Assembly: GCA_000963575.1 (NCBI GenBank) | Contig: CP011077.1 | Coordinates: forward strand, 2,480,001 to 2,544,000 | DNA length: 64,000 nt | From: Klebsiella michiganensis | Lineage (GTDB): Bacteria > Pseudomonadota > Gammaproteobacteria > Enterobacterales > Enterobacteriaceae | Reading direction: 5' to 3' | In this document: positions 1-8,387 of the stretch, in pieces | Layout of the letters: each line of letters opens with the position of its first letter | Position numbering within the stretch: position 1 is the first letter of the stretch | Notes under the pieces: model-generated | What the model was told of the DNA's origin: nothing | Seen by the model: the letters and a program-made list of their open reading frames with translations, nothing else | The model's database searches: none | Translations under genes and position numbers: made by a program

Positions 1-52
1 AGCAGCAGATAGTTTAGCGAAACGCGCATAGCAAACCTTTGAGCTTGAGCGT

Positions 53-76
53 GGCGCCCGACCTGTGCCGGGCGCC
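53..76 (-). other. Intercistronic hairpin after the binding-protein gene
   Basis: An 8-bp perfect inverted repeat (53-60 pairing with 69-76, 8-nt loop) begins about 10 nt beyond the stop codon of the solute-binding protein. No T-run follows on the minus strand, so it does not look like a terminator. Such hairpins often stabilise binding-protein mRNA ahead of permease genes, which I infer lie off the left edge. Confidence 0.5.
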
Positions 77-85
77 GGGAAAGGA

Positions 86-1225
86 TTAGTTGGACACCTG
101 GCTTTCGTACCCTTCTTTGATGTCGTCAAAGTAAGGCGCTATCGGGAAGCTTTTCCCGTAGTCGGCGAGCGCTTTCGGGGAGATCTCGGCAAACAGTTTG
201 CTCCAGGTCGCGTCGTCCAGCTTCGGCTGAACGTACTTCGCGTCAATGCCTGGATACCAGTTAAACTGCTTCACGATCCCGTCGGCCTGTACTTCCGGGC
301 TGGTTGCTAACGCAATAAACTCGCGCGCCAGTTCAGGCTGTGCCGCTTTGGCCGGCGTGACGTAATACATCGGCTGCCCCGGCATTCCCGGTGAAAGTAA
401 GGCCAGCTTGATGGACGGCGGCAGTTTGCCCTGATCTTTCCAGGTGTAGAACATATCCACCCAGACCGGCCCCATGGCAATTTCCCCACGAGTCAGCATG
501 TCTAATGTGCCGGCGTTGCCCGGCGTAAAGGTCACGTTCTTGTTGAACGCTTTCAGTTTCTCGAAGGCCTGCGACCAGTTTTTTTCTACGCTCTTATCGT
601 AAGGCAAGGCGGATAAACGCTGCGCATCGGTACCGTACGCGTAGATCCAGCCGACGACAAAACTGACGCCTGACATACCGTTTTTAATGCCGTTGTAGCC
701 AAACGCCTGCGGGTGCTTCGTCGTCCACTCAACCAGCTCGTCATAAGAGGCCGGTGGCGCTTTCATGGTTTCGCTGTTCCAGGCGATGGCCGTCTGGCTC
801 AGGAACATCGGCATCACATAGCCGTCAACGTTCACACCCAGGGCATTTTTGGCGTTATCCGCAGTGACCATGCTGCCCGTTTTGATTTGCTGGCGGTACT
901 TTTCCAGCAGCCCTTTTTCCACCAGTTCCCCGCCCGCCTTCTGGTGAACCACCGCCACGTCGATATCCCAGGTTTTAGCCCCGCTCTGCTGCTGTGCACT
1001 CAGTTTTTCGATGATTTTATTCGAGCCTGCGTCCCCGGGGCCGGTGCCGACCACGCGCACTTTTACCCCCGGATGCGCGGCCTCAAATTTTGGCCCCAGC
1101 CAGGTTTTGACGTAATCCACCATATTCTGGTCACCGGCGGTGGCCACATTTAAAACGGTTTCCGCCTGCGCGCCATAACTTAAAAACAGCGCCGTGACGG
1201 CGGCAAGCCTGGTTTTAGTAAACAT
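86..1225 (-). CDS. ABC transporter periplasmic substrate-binding protein (family 1)
   Basis: This 379-residue protein starts with a typical Sec signal peptide (about residues 1-21, ending AQA) followed by the alpha/beta fold seen in extracellular solute-binding family 1 proteins (polyamine, iron, sugar or sugar-phosphate binders). It would capture a small solute in the periplasm and deliver it to an inner-membrane permease. The ATPase gene lies 27 nt upstream in the same direction and should be co-transcribed. No permease is visible; they are probably further left, outside the window. The ligand cannot be read from sequence. The divergent neighbours encode a cyclic-phosphate-type hydrolase and an inositol-monophosphatase-like enzyme, which suggests a phosphorylated compound, but this is inference. 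Confidence 0.85.
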   Translation of the reverse strand: MFTKTRLAAVTALFLSYGAQAETVLNVATAGDQNMVDYVKTWLGPKFEAAHPGVKVRVVGTGPGDAGSNKIIEKLSAQQQSGAKTWDIDVAVVHQKAGGELVEKGLLEKYRQQIKTGSMVTADNAKNALGVNVDGYVMPMFLSQTAIAWNSETMKAPPASYDELVEWTTKHPQAFGYNGIKNGMSGVSFVVGWIYAYGTDAQRLSALPYDKSVEKNWSQAFEKLKAFNKNVTFTPGNAGTLDMLTRGEIAMGPVWVDMFYTWKDQGKLPPSIKLALLSPGMPGQPMYYVTPAKAAQPELAREFIALATSPEVQADGIVKQFNWYPGIDAKYVQPKLDDATWSKLFAEISPKALADYGKSFPIAPYFDDIKEGYESQVSN

Positions 1226-1252
1226 AATTACCCCTCAGAGAAATAGAATGGT

Positions 1253-2278
1253 TCAAGCTGTGTGGGACGAACTAAAAATATGCAGGGCTGACTCAGGCAC
1301 ATGCAGCCTGACGTTTGTATTCAGCGGCAAATTATCAACAGAATCGGCATGGAAAAGACGATCCCGGCAGCGAATGGCGTAGCGATAGTTGTGGCCAATA
1401 AAGGCGTTTTGCTCAACAACACCTTCGAGCGTTAATCCGCGTTCCGGGACAGCTTTATTTAATGATGAAAGCACGGCGTCCGAGCTTCTGAAATAAATCT
1501 CCTGTTCGCCGCTATTATTTAGCGAGGCCAACCCGAGGGTAGATATCTCTTGCGCCGTAATTCGGTTATCGGCCCCCATAAAATCAGCCACGAAAGGTGT
1601 GGCAGGTTTTTGGTAAATCTCTTCCGGGGAACCCGTTTGCTCGATTTGGCCGTTATTCAGCACGACAATACGGTCGGCCATCACCAGCGCTTCCTGCTGA
1701 TCGTGGGTGACGATCACCGAGGTGAAGCCCAGTTTCTTCTGTAGCTGCTTGATTTCGTGACGCACGTTCAGCCGGACTTTGGCATCCAGGTTCGACAGTG
1801 GCTCGTCCAGAACCAGCACATCCGGCTCAATGGCCAGCGCCCGCGCCAGGGCCACACGCTGCCGCTGCCCGCCGGAAAGCTCGGTGATTTTCGCCCCGGC
1901 AAGGCCGTTAAGGTTCACCATTTGCAATAGTTCAAGCACTCTGGCCTGGATAGCGTCCCGCCGCCATTTACGTAGCTTCAGGCCGTAGCCAATATTTTGT
2001 TCCACCGTTAAATGCGGCCACAGCGCATAGCTTTGAAACACCATAGTGATATTTCGCTGTTCCGGCGGGCTTTGGGTAATGTTATTTCCGGCTACGGTAA
2101 TGTAGCCCTGCTTAACCGGAATAAATCCACACAACGCGTTTAATAACGTTGTTTTCCCGCAACCGGACGGGCCAAGCAATGCAATCATCTCGCCTTTCTT
2201 CACGGCAAGATTAATCTCTTTTAGCACCACCTTCTCGCCGTAGCTAATTTGCAGGTGCGCCATTTCCAGGTAGCTCAT
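1253..2278 (-). CDS. ABC transporter ATP-binding protein (PotA/FbpC type)
   Basis: This is a 341-residue importer ATPase. Walker A (GPSGCGKTT) is at residues 36-44, the Q-loop is near residue 81, the signature LSGGQRQR near 134, Walker B (VLVLDEP) near 155 and the switch histidine in VTHDQQEA near 187. A C-terminal extension of about 100 residues corresponds to a TOBE regulatory domain, as in spermidine, iron and maltose-type importers. It is the first gene of a leftward unit with the binding protein and diverges from the hydrolase/LacI/phosphatase genes. A TTTACA -35-like hexamer on the minus strand (2341-2346) places the 18-bp palindrome at 2319-2336 in the promoter spacer and -10 region, consistent with repression by the LacI-family neighbour. 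Confidence 0.9.
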   Translation of the reverse strand: MSYLEMAHLQISYGEKVVLKEINLAVKKGEMIALLGPSGCGKTTLLNALCGFIPVKQGYITVAGNNITQSPPEQRNITMVFQSYALWPHLTVEQNIGYGLKLRKWRRDAIQARVLELLQMVNLNGLAGAKITELSGGQRQRVALARALAIEPDVLVLDEPLSNLDAKVRLNVRHEIKQLQKKLGFTSVIVTHDQQEALVMADRIVVLNNGQIEQTGSPEEIYQKPATPFVADFMGADNRITAQEISTLGLASLNNSGEQEIYFRSSDAVLSSLNKAVPERGLTLEGVVEQNAFIGHNYRYAIRCRDRLFHADSVDNLPLNTNVRLHVPESALHIFSSSHTA

Positions 2279-2318
2279 AACGGTATCCGGGATGTCTGTT
2301 TACGTCTTTTTTGCTCTG

Positions 2319-2336
2319 AATGAACACGTGTTCATT
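2319..2336. promoter_or_regulatory. Putative LacI-family operator (18-bp perfect palindrome)
   Basis: The sequence AATGAACACGTGTTCATT is a perfect 18-bp palindrome with a central CG, the hallmark of LacI/GalR-family operators. It lies in the divergent region between the ABC ATPase gene and the hydrolase gene, and a LacI-family regulator is encoded 870 bp away in the rightward unit. Binding by that regulator is inferred. Confidence 0.7.
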
Positions 2337-2439
2337 TCGCTGTAAAAAAAATGAAACGCCGCTCAGAGATGATGTGAGCCTACTGTGGCGTGTCTTTGTG
2401 ACACTTTAATTAACCGCGATAAATTTTTAGCGAGGGGCA

Positions 2440-3210
2440 ATGAAAATCGACGTACTTGGCTGCGGCAGCGCTTTCTCCCGCTGGCAAAATACTTCCGCGC
2501 TGCGGATCATTGATGACGAAAACCGACAGTGGCTTATCGACTGCGGCCCTACCGTGCCTCGGGCGCTGTGGCAACGCGGCGGCGGCATCAACGACATTGA
2601 CGTGCTGTTTTTCACCCATGTGCACCCCGATCACTGCACCGGCTTAACGGCTTTGCTAAATCACTGGAAGAGTTTTTCCCGCCAAAAGCCGCTGGTGATA
2701 TACAGCCAGCCGGAACAGCGACAGGTCTTGATGCAGCTGGCGTCGCTCGCCAACTGGCCGGAATCCTCGCTCTGCTTCCCCATCGAATGGCGCGATAGCG
2801 AAGCTGATTTTCACTGGCATCACTGGCGCATTCGCACGGCCCCAACCCGCCATGAAATGGCGAATCTGGCGGTGCGCGTTGATATCCGGGAATATGGCCT
2901 GTTCTATAGCGGTGACGGACGGCCAACCGAACATTCTATCGCGCTGATGGCCGGGGTGGATCTGGCGTTTCAGGAGTGCGCCTCGCTGTCTGAACTGGCT
3001 GAGGACGCTTCCCACGGTGACTTCCCGGGCTGCCTGAAGCTGTTTACTTCGCTGGGGCTGCCGTCGCTCGGGTTGTACCACTGTAACGATGCCATTTTGC
3101 CGGCGCTGAAGCTGGCCTGCCGCCCTCACGCGGGGCTGTTCGTCAGCCATGATGGCCTGCAGTACGACTTCCATCAGCAGCGGTTTTATACTGAGGATTA
3201 TTTGCCTTGA
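2440..3210 (+). CDS. Metallo-beta-lactamase-fold hydrolase (RNase Z/PhnP-like)
   Basis: This 256-residue protein carries the metal-binding signature HVHPDHCTG at residues 60-68, with further candidate ligands in YSGDGRP (near residue 160) and a late histidine (VSHDG). This places it in the metallo-beta-lactamase superfamily, closest in general layout to the RNase Z/PhnP branch that cleaves phosphodiesters, including cyclic phosphates. The start is supported by a GAGGGG ribosome-binding site just upstream. It is the first gene of a rightward unit with a LacI-family regulator, whose TTG start overlaps this stop codon, and an inositol-monophosphatase-like enzyme. A role in opening or hydrolysing a phosphate ester imported by the divergent ABC system is plausible but inferred. 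Confidence 0.8.
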   Translation: MKIDVLGCGSAFSRWQNTSALRIIDDENRQWLIDCGPTVPRALWQRGGGINDIDVLFFTHVHPDHCTGLTALLNHWKSFSRQKPLVIYSQPEQRQVLMQLASLANWPESSLCFPIEWRDSEADFHWHHWRIRTAPTRHEMANLAVRVDIREYGLFYSGDGRPTEHSIALMAGVDLAFQECASLSELAEDASHGDFPGCLKLFTSLGLPSLGLYHCNDAILPALKLACRPHAGLFVSHDGLQYDFHQQRFYTEDYLP

Positions 3211-4226
3211 GTTCGTCGATGCATAAACAAAGCGTGACCGCAGAGGACGTGGCCCGGCGGGCGGGCGTTTCCCGCGCCGTGGTTTCCCGCGCGCTGAGCA
3301 ACAACGGCAGTATTTCCCCCGCCACGCGGGAACGCGTGTTGCAGGTAGCCGAAGAGCTTGGCTATCAGGTCAATTTTCTTGCCCAGGGGCTTAACCGCCG
3401 ACGCAGCCACCTGATTGGCGTCATTGTATCGCGCATCAACGATCCGTTTCGCAGTAGCCTGCTTGACGGCCTTCTCAGCGAAATTCAGCGCAACGGCTTT
3501 CAGGCGCTGGTGACGGAGATCCGCTCTGAGCAGGAGCTGGCGGAAACGCTGCGCCATTTCACTCAGTTTCGCGTCTCCGGGGTGATTGTCACATCCGGTA
3601 AACCGCCCGAGGCGCTGGTGAATGAGTGCGTGCAGCAGCATATTCCGGTGGTGGGCATCAACCGCCAGCCAGATATTCCCGGCGTGGATTATGTCTGCTC
3701 CGATAACGTTGCCGGGGCGGTGCTCGCCGCTGAGCAACTGGTCAACAGCGGGTGCAAACATTTTGGCTGGCTCAACAACCATGCCTCTACCTGGGCCGGC
3801 AGAATGCGCGGCGAAGCGTTCCGCCAGGCCCTGAGCGATCGCGGCGTGGAGGTCGATACCAACCTGGTGTCACTACTTTGCGCGGCCGAAGGTTACGAAG
3901 GCGGCTGTCAGGCCGCAGCGGCGGTGGCACAGCTCCCGGACGGGATTTTCTGCGCTAACGCCCAGCTAGCCTGTGGTTTTCTCGACGGAATGCGCCAGCG
4001 CGGCAAACATGCTCCGCAGGATTTTCAGCTGATCGGTTTTGACAATACGCCGCAAACGGCGCAGTACAGCTACCGGCTCACCACCCTCCATCAGGATGTG
4101 GCTGAAATCTCGCGGCTGGCGCTGGGACACCTGCTGGAGCGCGCTCGTACGCCAGCACAGCCTTCACGCACCAGTTGGGTGAAGGTCAGCATGATCCACC
4201 GACACACCTCAATTTCCCTTACCTAA
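3207..4226 (+). CDS. LacI-family transcriptional regulator
   Basis: This 339-residue regulator has a LacI-type helix-turn-helix at about residues 10-30 (TAEDVARRAGVSRAVVSRAL) with hinge residues, followed by a periplasmic-binding-protein-like effector domain. The start is taken as TTG at 3207 because it overlaps the stop of the preceding gene (TTGA) and has a GAGGA ribosome-binding site nine bases upstream; ATG at 3219 is the alternative and would remove four residues. It sits between the hydrolase and phosphatase genes. It most likely controls this unit and the divergent ABC importer through the palindrome at 2319-2336, with a transported or processed sugar-like ligand as inducer. The ligand is unknown. 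Confidence 0.88.
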   Translation: MSSSMHKQSVTAEDVARRAGVSRAVVSRALSNNGSISPATRERVLQVAEELGYQVNFLAQGLNRRRSHLIGVIVSRINDPFRSSLLDGLLSEIQRNGFQALVTEIRSEQELAETLRHFTQFRVSGVIVTSGKPPEALVNECVQQHIPVVGINRQPDIPGVDYVCSDNVAGAVLAAEQLVNSGCKHFGWLNNHASTWAGRMRGEAFRQALSDRGVEVDTNLVSLLCAAEGYEGGCQAAAAVAQLPDGIFCANAQLACGFLDGMRQRGKHAPQDFQLIGFDNTPQTAQYSYRLTTLHQDVAEISRLALGHLLERARTPAQPSRTSWVKVSMIHRHTSISLT

Positions 4227-4235
4227 GAGCAAAAC

Positions 4236-4997
4236 ATGACCGAACAACAGCATCAGGCGTTATGCACGTTAATCCGCGAAGCGGGCGCCCGCGCCCAAGC
4301 GCTGCGCGATGCAGGCTTAAGCGTTGAGAAAAAGGGCCGCCAGGATTTCGTCTCACAGGCGGATATTCTGGTTGAACAGGAGATTGAAAGCTGGCTAACG
4401 CTACATTGCCCGCAGGACGGCTTTCTGGGTGAAGAAAGCGGCCTGGTGGAAGGCGAGCAAGGCGTCTGGGTGCTCGACCCCGTAGACGGGACGACTAACT
4501 TTATTCTGGGCATGGACTACTGGTGTATCTCCCTCGCCTACGTCAGCCAGAACGTGATTCAGTTGGGGATTATCTACGCGCCCGACCGCGACGAGTTCTT
4601 CTTTGCCCGCCACGGCGCGGGCGCGTTCCTGAACGGCAAGCCGCTCAAGCTGCACGATCCGTCCCCGGAAAGCGTGGTCATCGGCCTGGGCCGTTCGAGC
4701 CGGGCGCCGGTGCCGCTTTATGCGCGCACCATAGAAGATGTCCTGAACGACGGCATGGAGTACCGGCGTTTTGGCGCAGGCGCCCTGATGCTGGCGCACG
4801 TTGCCGCAGGTCAGGTTCACGCCTATTACGAAGAGCATATGAACAGCTGGGACGCCCTGGCCGGGCTGCTGCTGATCACCGAAGCCGGCGGCAGCAGTAA
4901 TGCGTTTCTCGCCAACGGTGGCCTGTTGAAAGGCAACCTGGTGCTGGCCGGCTGCACCAGCGTGCAGGAAAGGTTAATGGCGCTGCTGGAGGCGTAA
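4236..4997 (+). CDS. Inositol monophosphatase family phosphatase
   Basis: This 253-residue protein shows all hallmarks of the Mg-dependent inositol monophosphatase/SuhB/CysQ superfamily: GEES at residues 65-68, DPVDGTTNF at 81-89 and WDALAG at 205-210, which together hold the metal ions and the phosphate. The gene follows the LacI-family regulator by nine bases and ends at a bidirectional terminator. It is not the housekeeping suhB, judging by its place in a transporter/regulator cluster. It probably dephosphorylates an imported or processed phosphoester (inositol or sugar phosphate); the exact substrate is not deducible. Confidence 0.88.
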   Translation: MTEQQHQALCTLIREAGARAQALRDAGLSVEKKGRQDFVSQADILVEQEIESWLTLHCPQDGFLGEESGLVEGEQGVWVLDPVDGTTNFILGMDYWCISLAYVSQNVIQLGIIYAPDRDEFFFARHGAGAFLNGKPLKLHDPSPESVVIGLGRSSRAPVPLYARTIEDVLNDGMEYRRFGAGALMLAHVAAGQVHAYYEEHMNSWDALAGLLLITEAGGSSNAFLANGGLLKGNLVLAGCTSVQERLMALLEA

Positions 4998-5002
4998 ACA
5001 AT

Positions 5003-5036
5003 AAAAACCCGCGGTTCACTTCGCGGGTCTTTTTTA
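5003..5036. terminator. Bidirectional rho-independent terminator
   Basis: A 7-bp stem (5007-5013 with 5022-5028, loop of 8) is followed by CTTTTTT on the plus strand and preceded by an A-run that gives a T-run on the minus strand. It separates the convergent phosphatase and chitosanase genes. Confidence 0.85.
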
Positions 5037-5040
5037 TCCT

Positions 5041-5826
5041 TTAGCGGTCGATGACAAAGTCTTCGTCGTTGGTTCGCCAGCGCAGCGGCGGCGACAGACT
5101 GTAATTCCCCTCTCTGAGAAAACGGCGCTGCTCAAGCTCAACGCGGGACGTCTCTTCGTGGGCTTTTTCTTCCCGCATAATTTTCACCCGGGCATCTAAA
5201 AACGCGTTCAGCCAGGCCTTCTCGCTGCCGCCCTGCGCGGGGATTTTGGCGACTTTATTTGCCGCCGCGCGAATGCCACCAAACGCTTCTCGCTGGTTAC
5301 CCGGCCCGTGCATGACCAACGCATCATAATAGATAAACTGCCCGAGCGTGCTCAGTCCATCTTCTTTCGCTTGCTTAACGGCGGGCTCAAGATACTGCTC
5401 TGTGAGAATTTGATCCTGCGCAGCCCTGAAGGCGGGATCTTTTGCCGCCTGCTTCCAGGCGCTGACAAAATCAGGGTCGAGCCCGGTATGGGCGCTGCTT
5501 TCTTCTTCCGCATGCGTTTTCAAGGCTGGCAGATATTTCTCTAGCGGATTTCCCCCCTGCTGAGCGGTGTAACGCCCCACAACATCAAGCATATCGCCAT
5601 TGGCGGATGTAAAGCCGATAAGCCCAGCGGTATAGCCGCGGTCATCGTCGATATCTTCTATATAGGCATACTGTTTTCGCCAGTCCAGCGAGGCGTTTTC
5701 CGCGCTGGACACGAGCTGCATGGCAATCTCTCTTTTGGCCGGAGACAGCAGATCCTCCGCAGATACCTGAGCAGTGAGACAGAACCCAACCAGTAAAAAT
5801 ACGCCCAGCTTCGGTGGCAGCATCAT
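5041..5826 (-). CDS. csn: Secreted chitosanase, glycoside hydrolase family 46
   Basis: This 261-residue protein has a signal peptide (about residues 1-23, VSA) and then aligns end to end, from memory, with the Streptomyces N174 GH46 chitosanase. The general acid Glu corresponds to Glu43 in SSAENASLDW and the catalytic Asp to Asp61 in IEDIDDDRGYT. Other family blocks are present, including MHGPGN, the FGGIRAAA stretch and FLDAR. It would cut beta-1,4 glucosamine chains by inversion outside the cytoplasm. It is a single-gene unit, convergent with the phosphatase gene and diverging from the bd-oxidase operon. Natural roles could be use of fungal or arthropod chitosan, or competition with fungi; nothing nearby indicates a dedicated uptake pathway. 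Confidence 0.9.
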   Translation of the reverse strand: MMLPPKLGVFLLVGFCLTAQVSAEDLLSPAKREIAMQLVSSAENASLDWRKQYAYIEDIDDDRGYTAGLIGFTSANGDMLDVVGRYTAQQGGNPLEKYLPALKTHAEEESSAHTGLDPDFVSAWKQAAKDPAFRAAQDQILTEQYLEPAVKQAKEDGLSTLGQFIYYDALVMHGPGNQREAFGGIRAAANKVAKIPAQGGSEKAWLNAFLDARVKIMREEKAHEETSRVELEQRRFLREGNYSLSPPLRWRTNDEDFVIDR

Positions 5827-5979
5827 GTTCTCCTGAAAGACCGTTCGCGATATAGACCGACGAGTTTCAGATTGGTTCTGAGTAGAACTGTTATCCCTTT
5901 TCCCTGCCCCTCTGTTTCTACACCCCGGACGTGGCGCGGCCTACAATCGAGCCGAATAATTTGCTATGCGGAGTTCTGC

Positions 5980-7374
5980 ATGTTCGGTTTAGACGCTTTT
6001 CACCTGGCGAGGATTCAGTTTGCTTTTACGGTCTCCTTCCACATTATTTTCCCGGCTATTACCATCGGGCTTGCCAGCTACCTCGCGGTACTCGAGGGAC
6101 TCTGGCTAAAGTCTAAAAATCCGGTTTATCGCTCGCTGTACCACTTCTGGTCGAAGATTTTTGCCGTTAACTTTGGCATGGGCGTGGTGTCCGGGCTGGT
6201 GATGGCCTATCAGTTTGGCACCAACTGGAGTGGGTTTTCGCAGTTTGCCGGCAGCATAACCGGCCCGCTGCTGACTTACGAAGTGCTGACCGCCTTCTTC
6301 CTTGAAGCCGGTTTTCTCGGCGTGATGCTGTTTGGCTGGAACCGCGTTGGCCCGGGCCTGCACTTCTTTGCTACCTGCATGGTGGCGCTCGGGACAATTA
6401 TTTCCACGTTCTGGATCCTCGCCTCAAACAGTTGGATGCAAACCCCGCAGGGCTTTGAGATCCACAGCGGCCAGGTCGTCCCGGTGGACTGGCTGGCGGT
6501 GGTGTTTAACCCCTCTTTCCCTTATCGCCTGCTGCACATGTCGGTGGCGGCGTTCCTGAGCAGCGCCTTCTTCGTCGGGGCTTCCGCCGCCTGGCATCTG
6601 CTGCGGGGGAACAGTACGCCGGCCATTCGCACTATGTTTTCAATGGCCCTGTGGATGGCGGTGATCGTCGCCCCGATTCAGGCAATGATAGGGGATATGC
6701 ACGGCCTGAATACGCTCCAGCATCAGCCGGCCAAAATCGCCGCCATTGAAGGGCACTGGGAAAACCGTCCCGGCGAGCCAACGCCGCTACTGCTGTTCGG
6801 CCTGCCGGATATGGACCAGGAGCGCACCCGCTTTGGCCTGGAAATCCCGGCACTCGGCAGCCTTATCCTGACCCACAGTCTGGAAAAACAGGTACCTGCG
6901 CTAAAAGAGTTCCCGAAAGAGGACCGCCCCAATTCACCGATTGTCTTTTGGTCGTTCCGCATCATGGCCGGCCTGGGCATGTTGATGATCCTGCTCGGCG
7001 TCGCCAGCCTGTGGCTTCGCTACCGTGACCGGTTGTTCGACAGTCGCCCGTTCCTGCGCTTTGCGCTGTGGATGGGGCCTTCGGGGCTGATTGCTATCCT
7101 TGCCGGATGGATAACGACGGAAGTTGGCCGCCAGCCGTGGGTGGTCTACGGCCTGCTGCGTACCAAAGACGCCGTGTCTGCGCACGGTACGCTGCAAATG
7201 AGCCTCAGCCTGGCCGCTTTCTTTGTGGTGTACATGTCGGTGTTTGGCATCGGCTACGGCTACATGATCAGGCTTATCAAGAAAGGCCCGCAGCCGTTGG
7301 ACGATCATCCTGCCCAGGGCACCCCGTCCCGCCCGCTTTCTGCTGTCGCTGAATCACTTGAGGAGCCACGCTAA
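5980..7374 (+). CDS. cioA: Cytochrome bd-type quinol oxidase subunit I (CioA type)
   Basis: This is the haem-bearing subunit I of a bd-type terminal oxidase, which oxidises ubiquinol and reduces oxygen to water in the inner membrane. From ATG at 5980 it has 464 residues, against about 520 for E. coli CydA, because the periplasmic Q-loop is short, as in the cyanide-insensitive CIO branch. The N-terminal FHLARIQFAFT block, an early His in VSFHIIFP, and the TTEVGRQPW motif near residue 390 are all present, with about nine membrane segments. An upstream in-frame ATG at 5872 exists, but GGAG at 5970-5973 and the family N-terminus fix the start at 5980. TAATG couples it to subunit II. Confidence 0.92.
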   Translation: MFGLDAFHLARIQFAFTVSFHIIFPAITIGLASYLAVLEGLWLKSKNPVYRSLYHFWSKIFAVNFGMGVVSGLVMAYQFGTNWSGFSQFAGSITGPLLTYEVLTAFFLEAGFLGVMLFGWNRVGPGLHFFATCMVALGTIISTFWILASNSWMQTPQGFEIHSGQVVPVDWLAVVFNPSFPYRLLHMSVAAFLSSAFFVGASAAWHLLRGNSTPAIRTMFSMALWMAVIVAPIQAMIGDMHGLNTLQHQPAKIAAIEGHWENRPGEPTPLLLFGLPDMDQERTRFGLEIPALGSLILTHSLEKQVPALKEFPKEDRPNSPIVFWSFRIMAGLGMLMILLGVASLWLRYRDRLFDSRPFLRFALWMGPSGLIAILAGWITTEVGRQPWVVYGLLRTKDAVSAHGTLQMSLSLAAFFVVYMSVFGIGYGYMIRLIKKGPQPLDDHPAQGTPSRPLSAVAESLEEPR

Positions 7375-8387
7375 TGGGCATCGATTTATCCGTTATTTGG
7401 TTTGTGATCATCGTCTTCGCCACCCTGATGTACATCGTGATGGATGGCTTCGATCTGGGCATTGGCATTCTGTTTCCGTTTATTCGCGGGGCAGAAGACC
7501 GCGATGTGATGGTCAACAGCGTGGCACCGGTCTGGGATGGGAACGAAACCTGGCTGGTGCTGGGCGGTGCCGCCCTGTTTGGCGCTTTCCCACTGGCGTA
7601 TGCGGTGATCGTCGATGCCTTGACTATCCCCCTTACGCTGATGCTGGTGGGGCTGATTTTTCGCGGCGTCGCCTTCGAGTTCCGCTTTAAGGCCACGCCG
7701 GCGCATCGCCCCTTCTGGGATGAGGCTTTTCTGGGCGGATCGATTCTGGCCACCTTTTGCCAGGGTATCGCCGTCGGGGCCGTTATCTCCGGTTTTCCGG
7801 TCAGCGGGAGGCATTTTGCCGGCGGGCAGCTTGACTGGCTGACGCCGTTTAACCTGTTCTGCGGGCTGGGCCTGGTTATTGCCTACGCTCTGCTGGGTGC
7901 CACCTGGCTGGTAATGAAAAGTGAAGATCCGCTGCAAAAAAGAATGCGGAGCCTCACCCCTGGCCTGCTGCTGGCGCTATTGGTTACCCTCGCGGTGATA
8001 AGCGTCTGGACCCCGCTTCGCCACCCTAACATTGCAGAACGCTGGTTCAGTCTGCCAAACCTGCTATTCCTGCTGCCGGTACCGCTGCTTGTGGTGCTGT
8101 TCAGCCTGTGGCTTTGGCGTAGCGTTCGGTCGACTAACAGCCTGCACGCCACGCCGTTTGGGCTGACGCTGGGGCTGATTTTCCTCGGCTTTAGCGGGCT
8201 GGGCATCAGCATCTGGCCAAACATCATTCCTCCCGGCATTACGCTTTGGCAGGCTGCCGCTCCGCCCCAAAGTCAGGGCTTTATGCTGGTTGGCGCGCTG
8301 TTTATTATTCCGATCATTCTGGTCTACACCTTCTGGAGCTATTACGTGTTCCGGGGAAAAGTGCAGCATGGCGAGGGTTACCACTGA
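7374..8387 (+). CDS. cioB: Cytochrome bd-type quinol oxidase subunit II (CioB/CydB)
   Basis: This 337-residue, highly hydrophobic protein begins with the CydB-family motif VIWFVIIVFATLMYIVMDGF, including the conserved Trp and DGFDLG, and contains WDGNETWLVLGG near residue 55. It pairs with subunit I to form the quinol oxidase core; the subunit itself carries no haem ligands in the canonical enzyme. Its ATG overlaps the stop of cioA (TAATG), and its TGA overlaps the ATG of the following 40-residue gene (TGATGA region), so the three are translated as one unit. The length matches CioB proteins. Confidence 0.93.
   Translation: MGIDLSVIWFVIIVFATLMYIVMDGFDLGIGILFPFIRGAEDRDVMVNSVAPVWDGNETWLVLGGAALFGAFPLAYAVIVDALTIPLTLMLVGLIFRGVAFEFRFKATPAHRPFWDEAFLGGSILATFCQGIAVGAVISGFPVSGRHFAGGQLDWLTPFNLFCGLGLVIAYALLGATWLVMKSEDPLQKRMRSLTPGLLLALLVTLAVISVWTPLRHPNIAERWFSLPNLLFLLPVPLLVVLFSLWLWRSVRSTNSLHATPFGLTLGLIFLGFSGLGISIWPNIIPPGITLWQAAAPPQSQGFMLVGALFIIPIILVYTFWSYYVFRGKVQHGEGYH

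Noticed and set aside
5872..5979. Longer N-terminus for the oxidase subunit I
   Set aside because: The 36 added residues are Pro/Arg/Ser rich and unlike the family. ATG 5980 has a good ribosome-binding site and starts with the conserved first helix.
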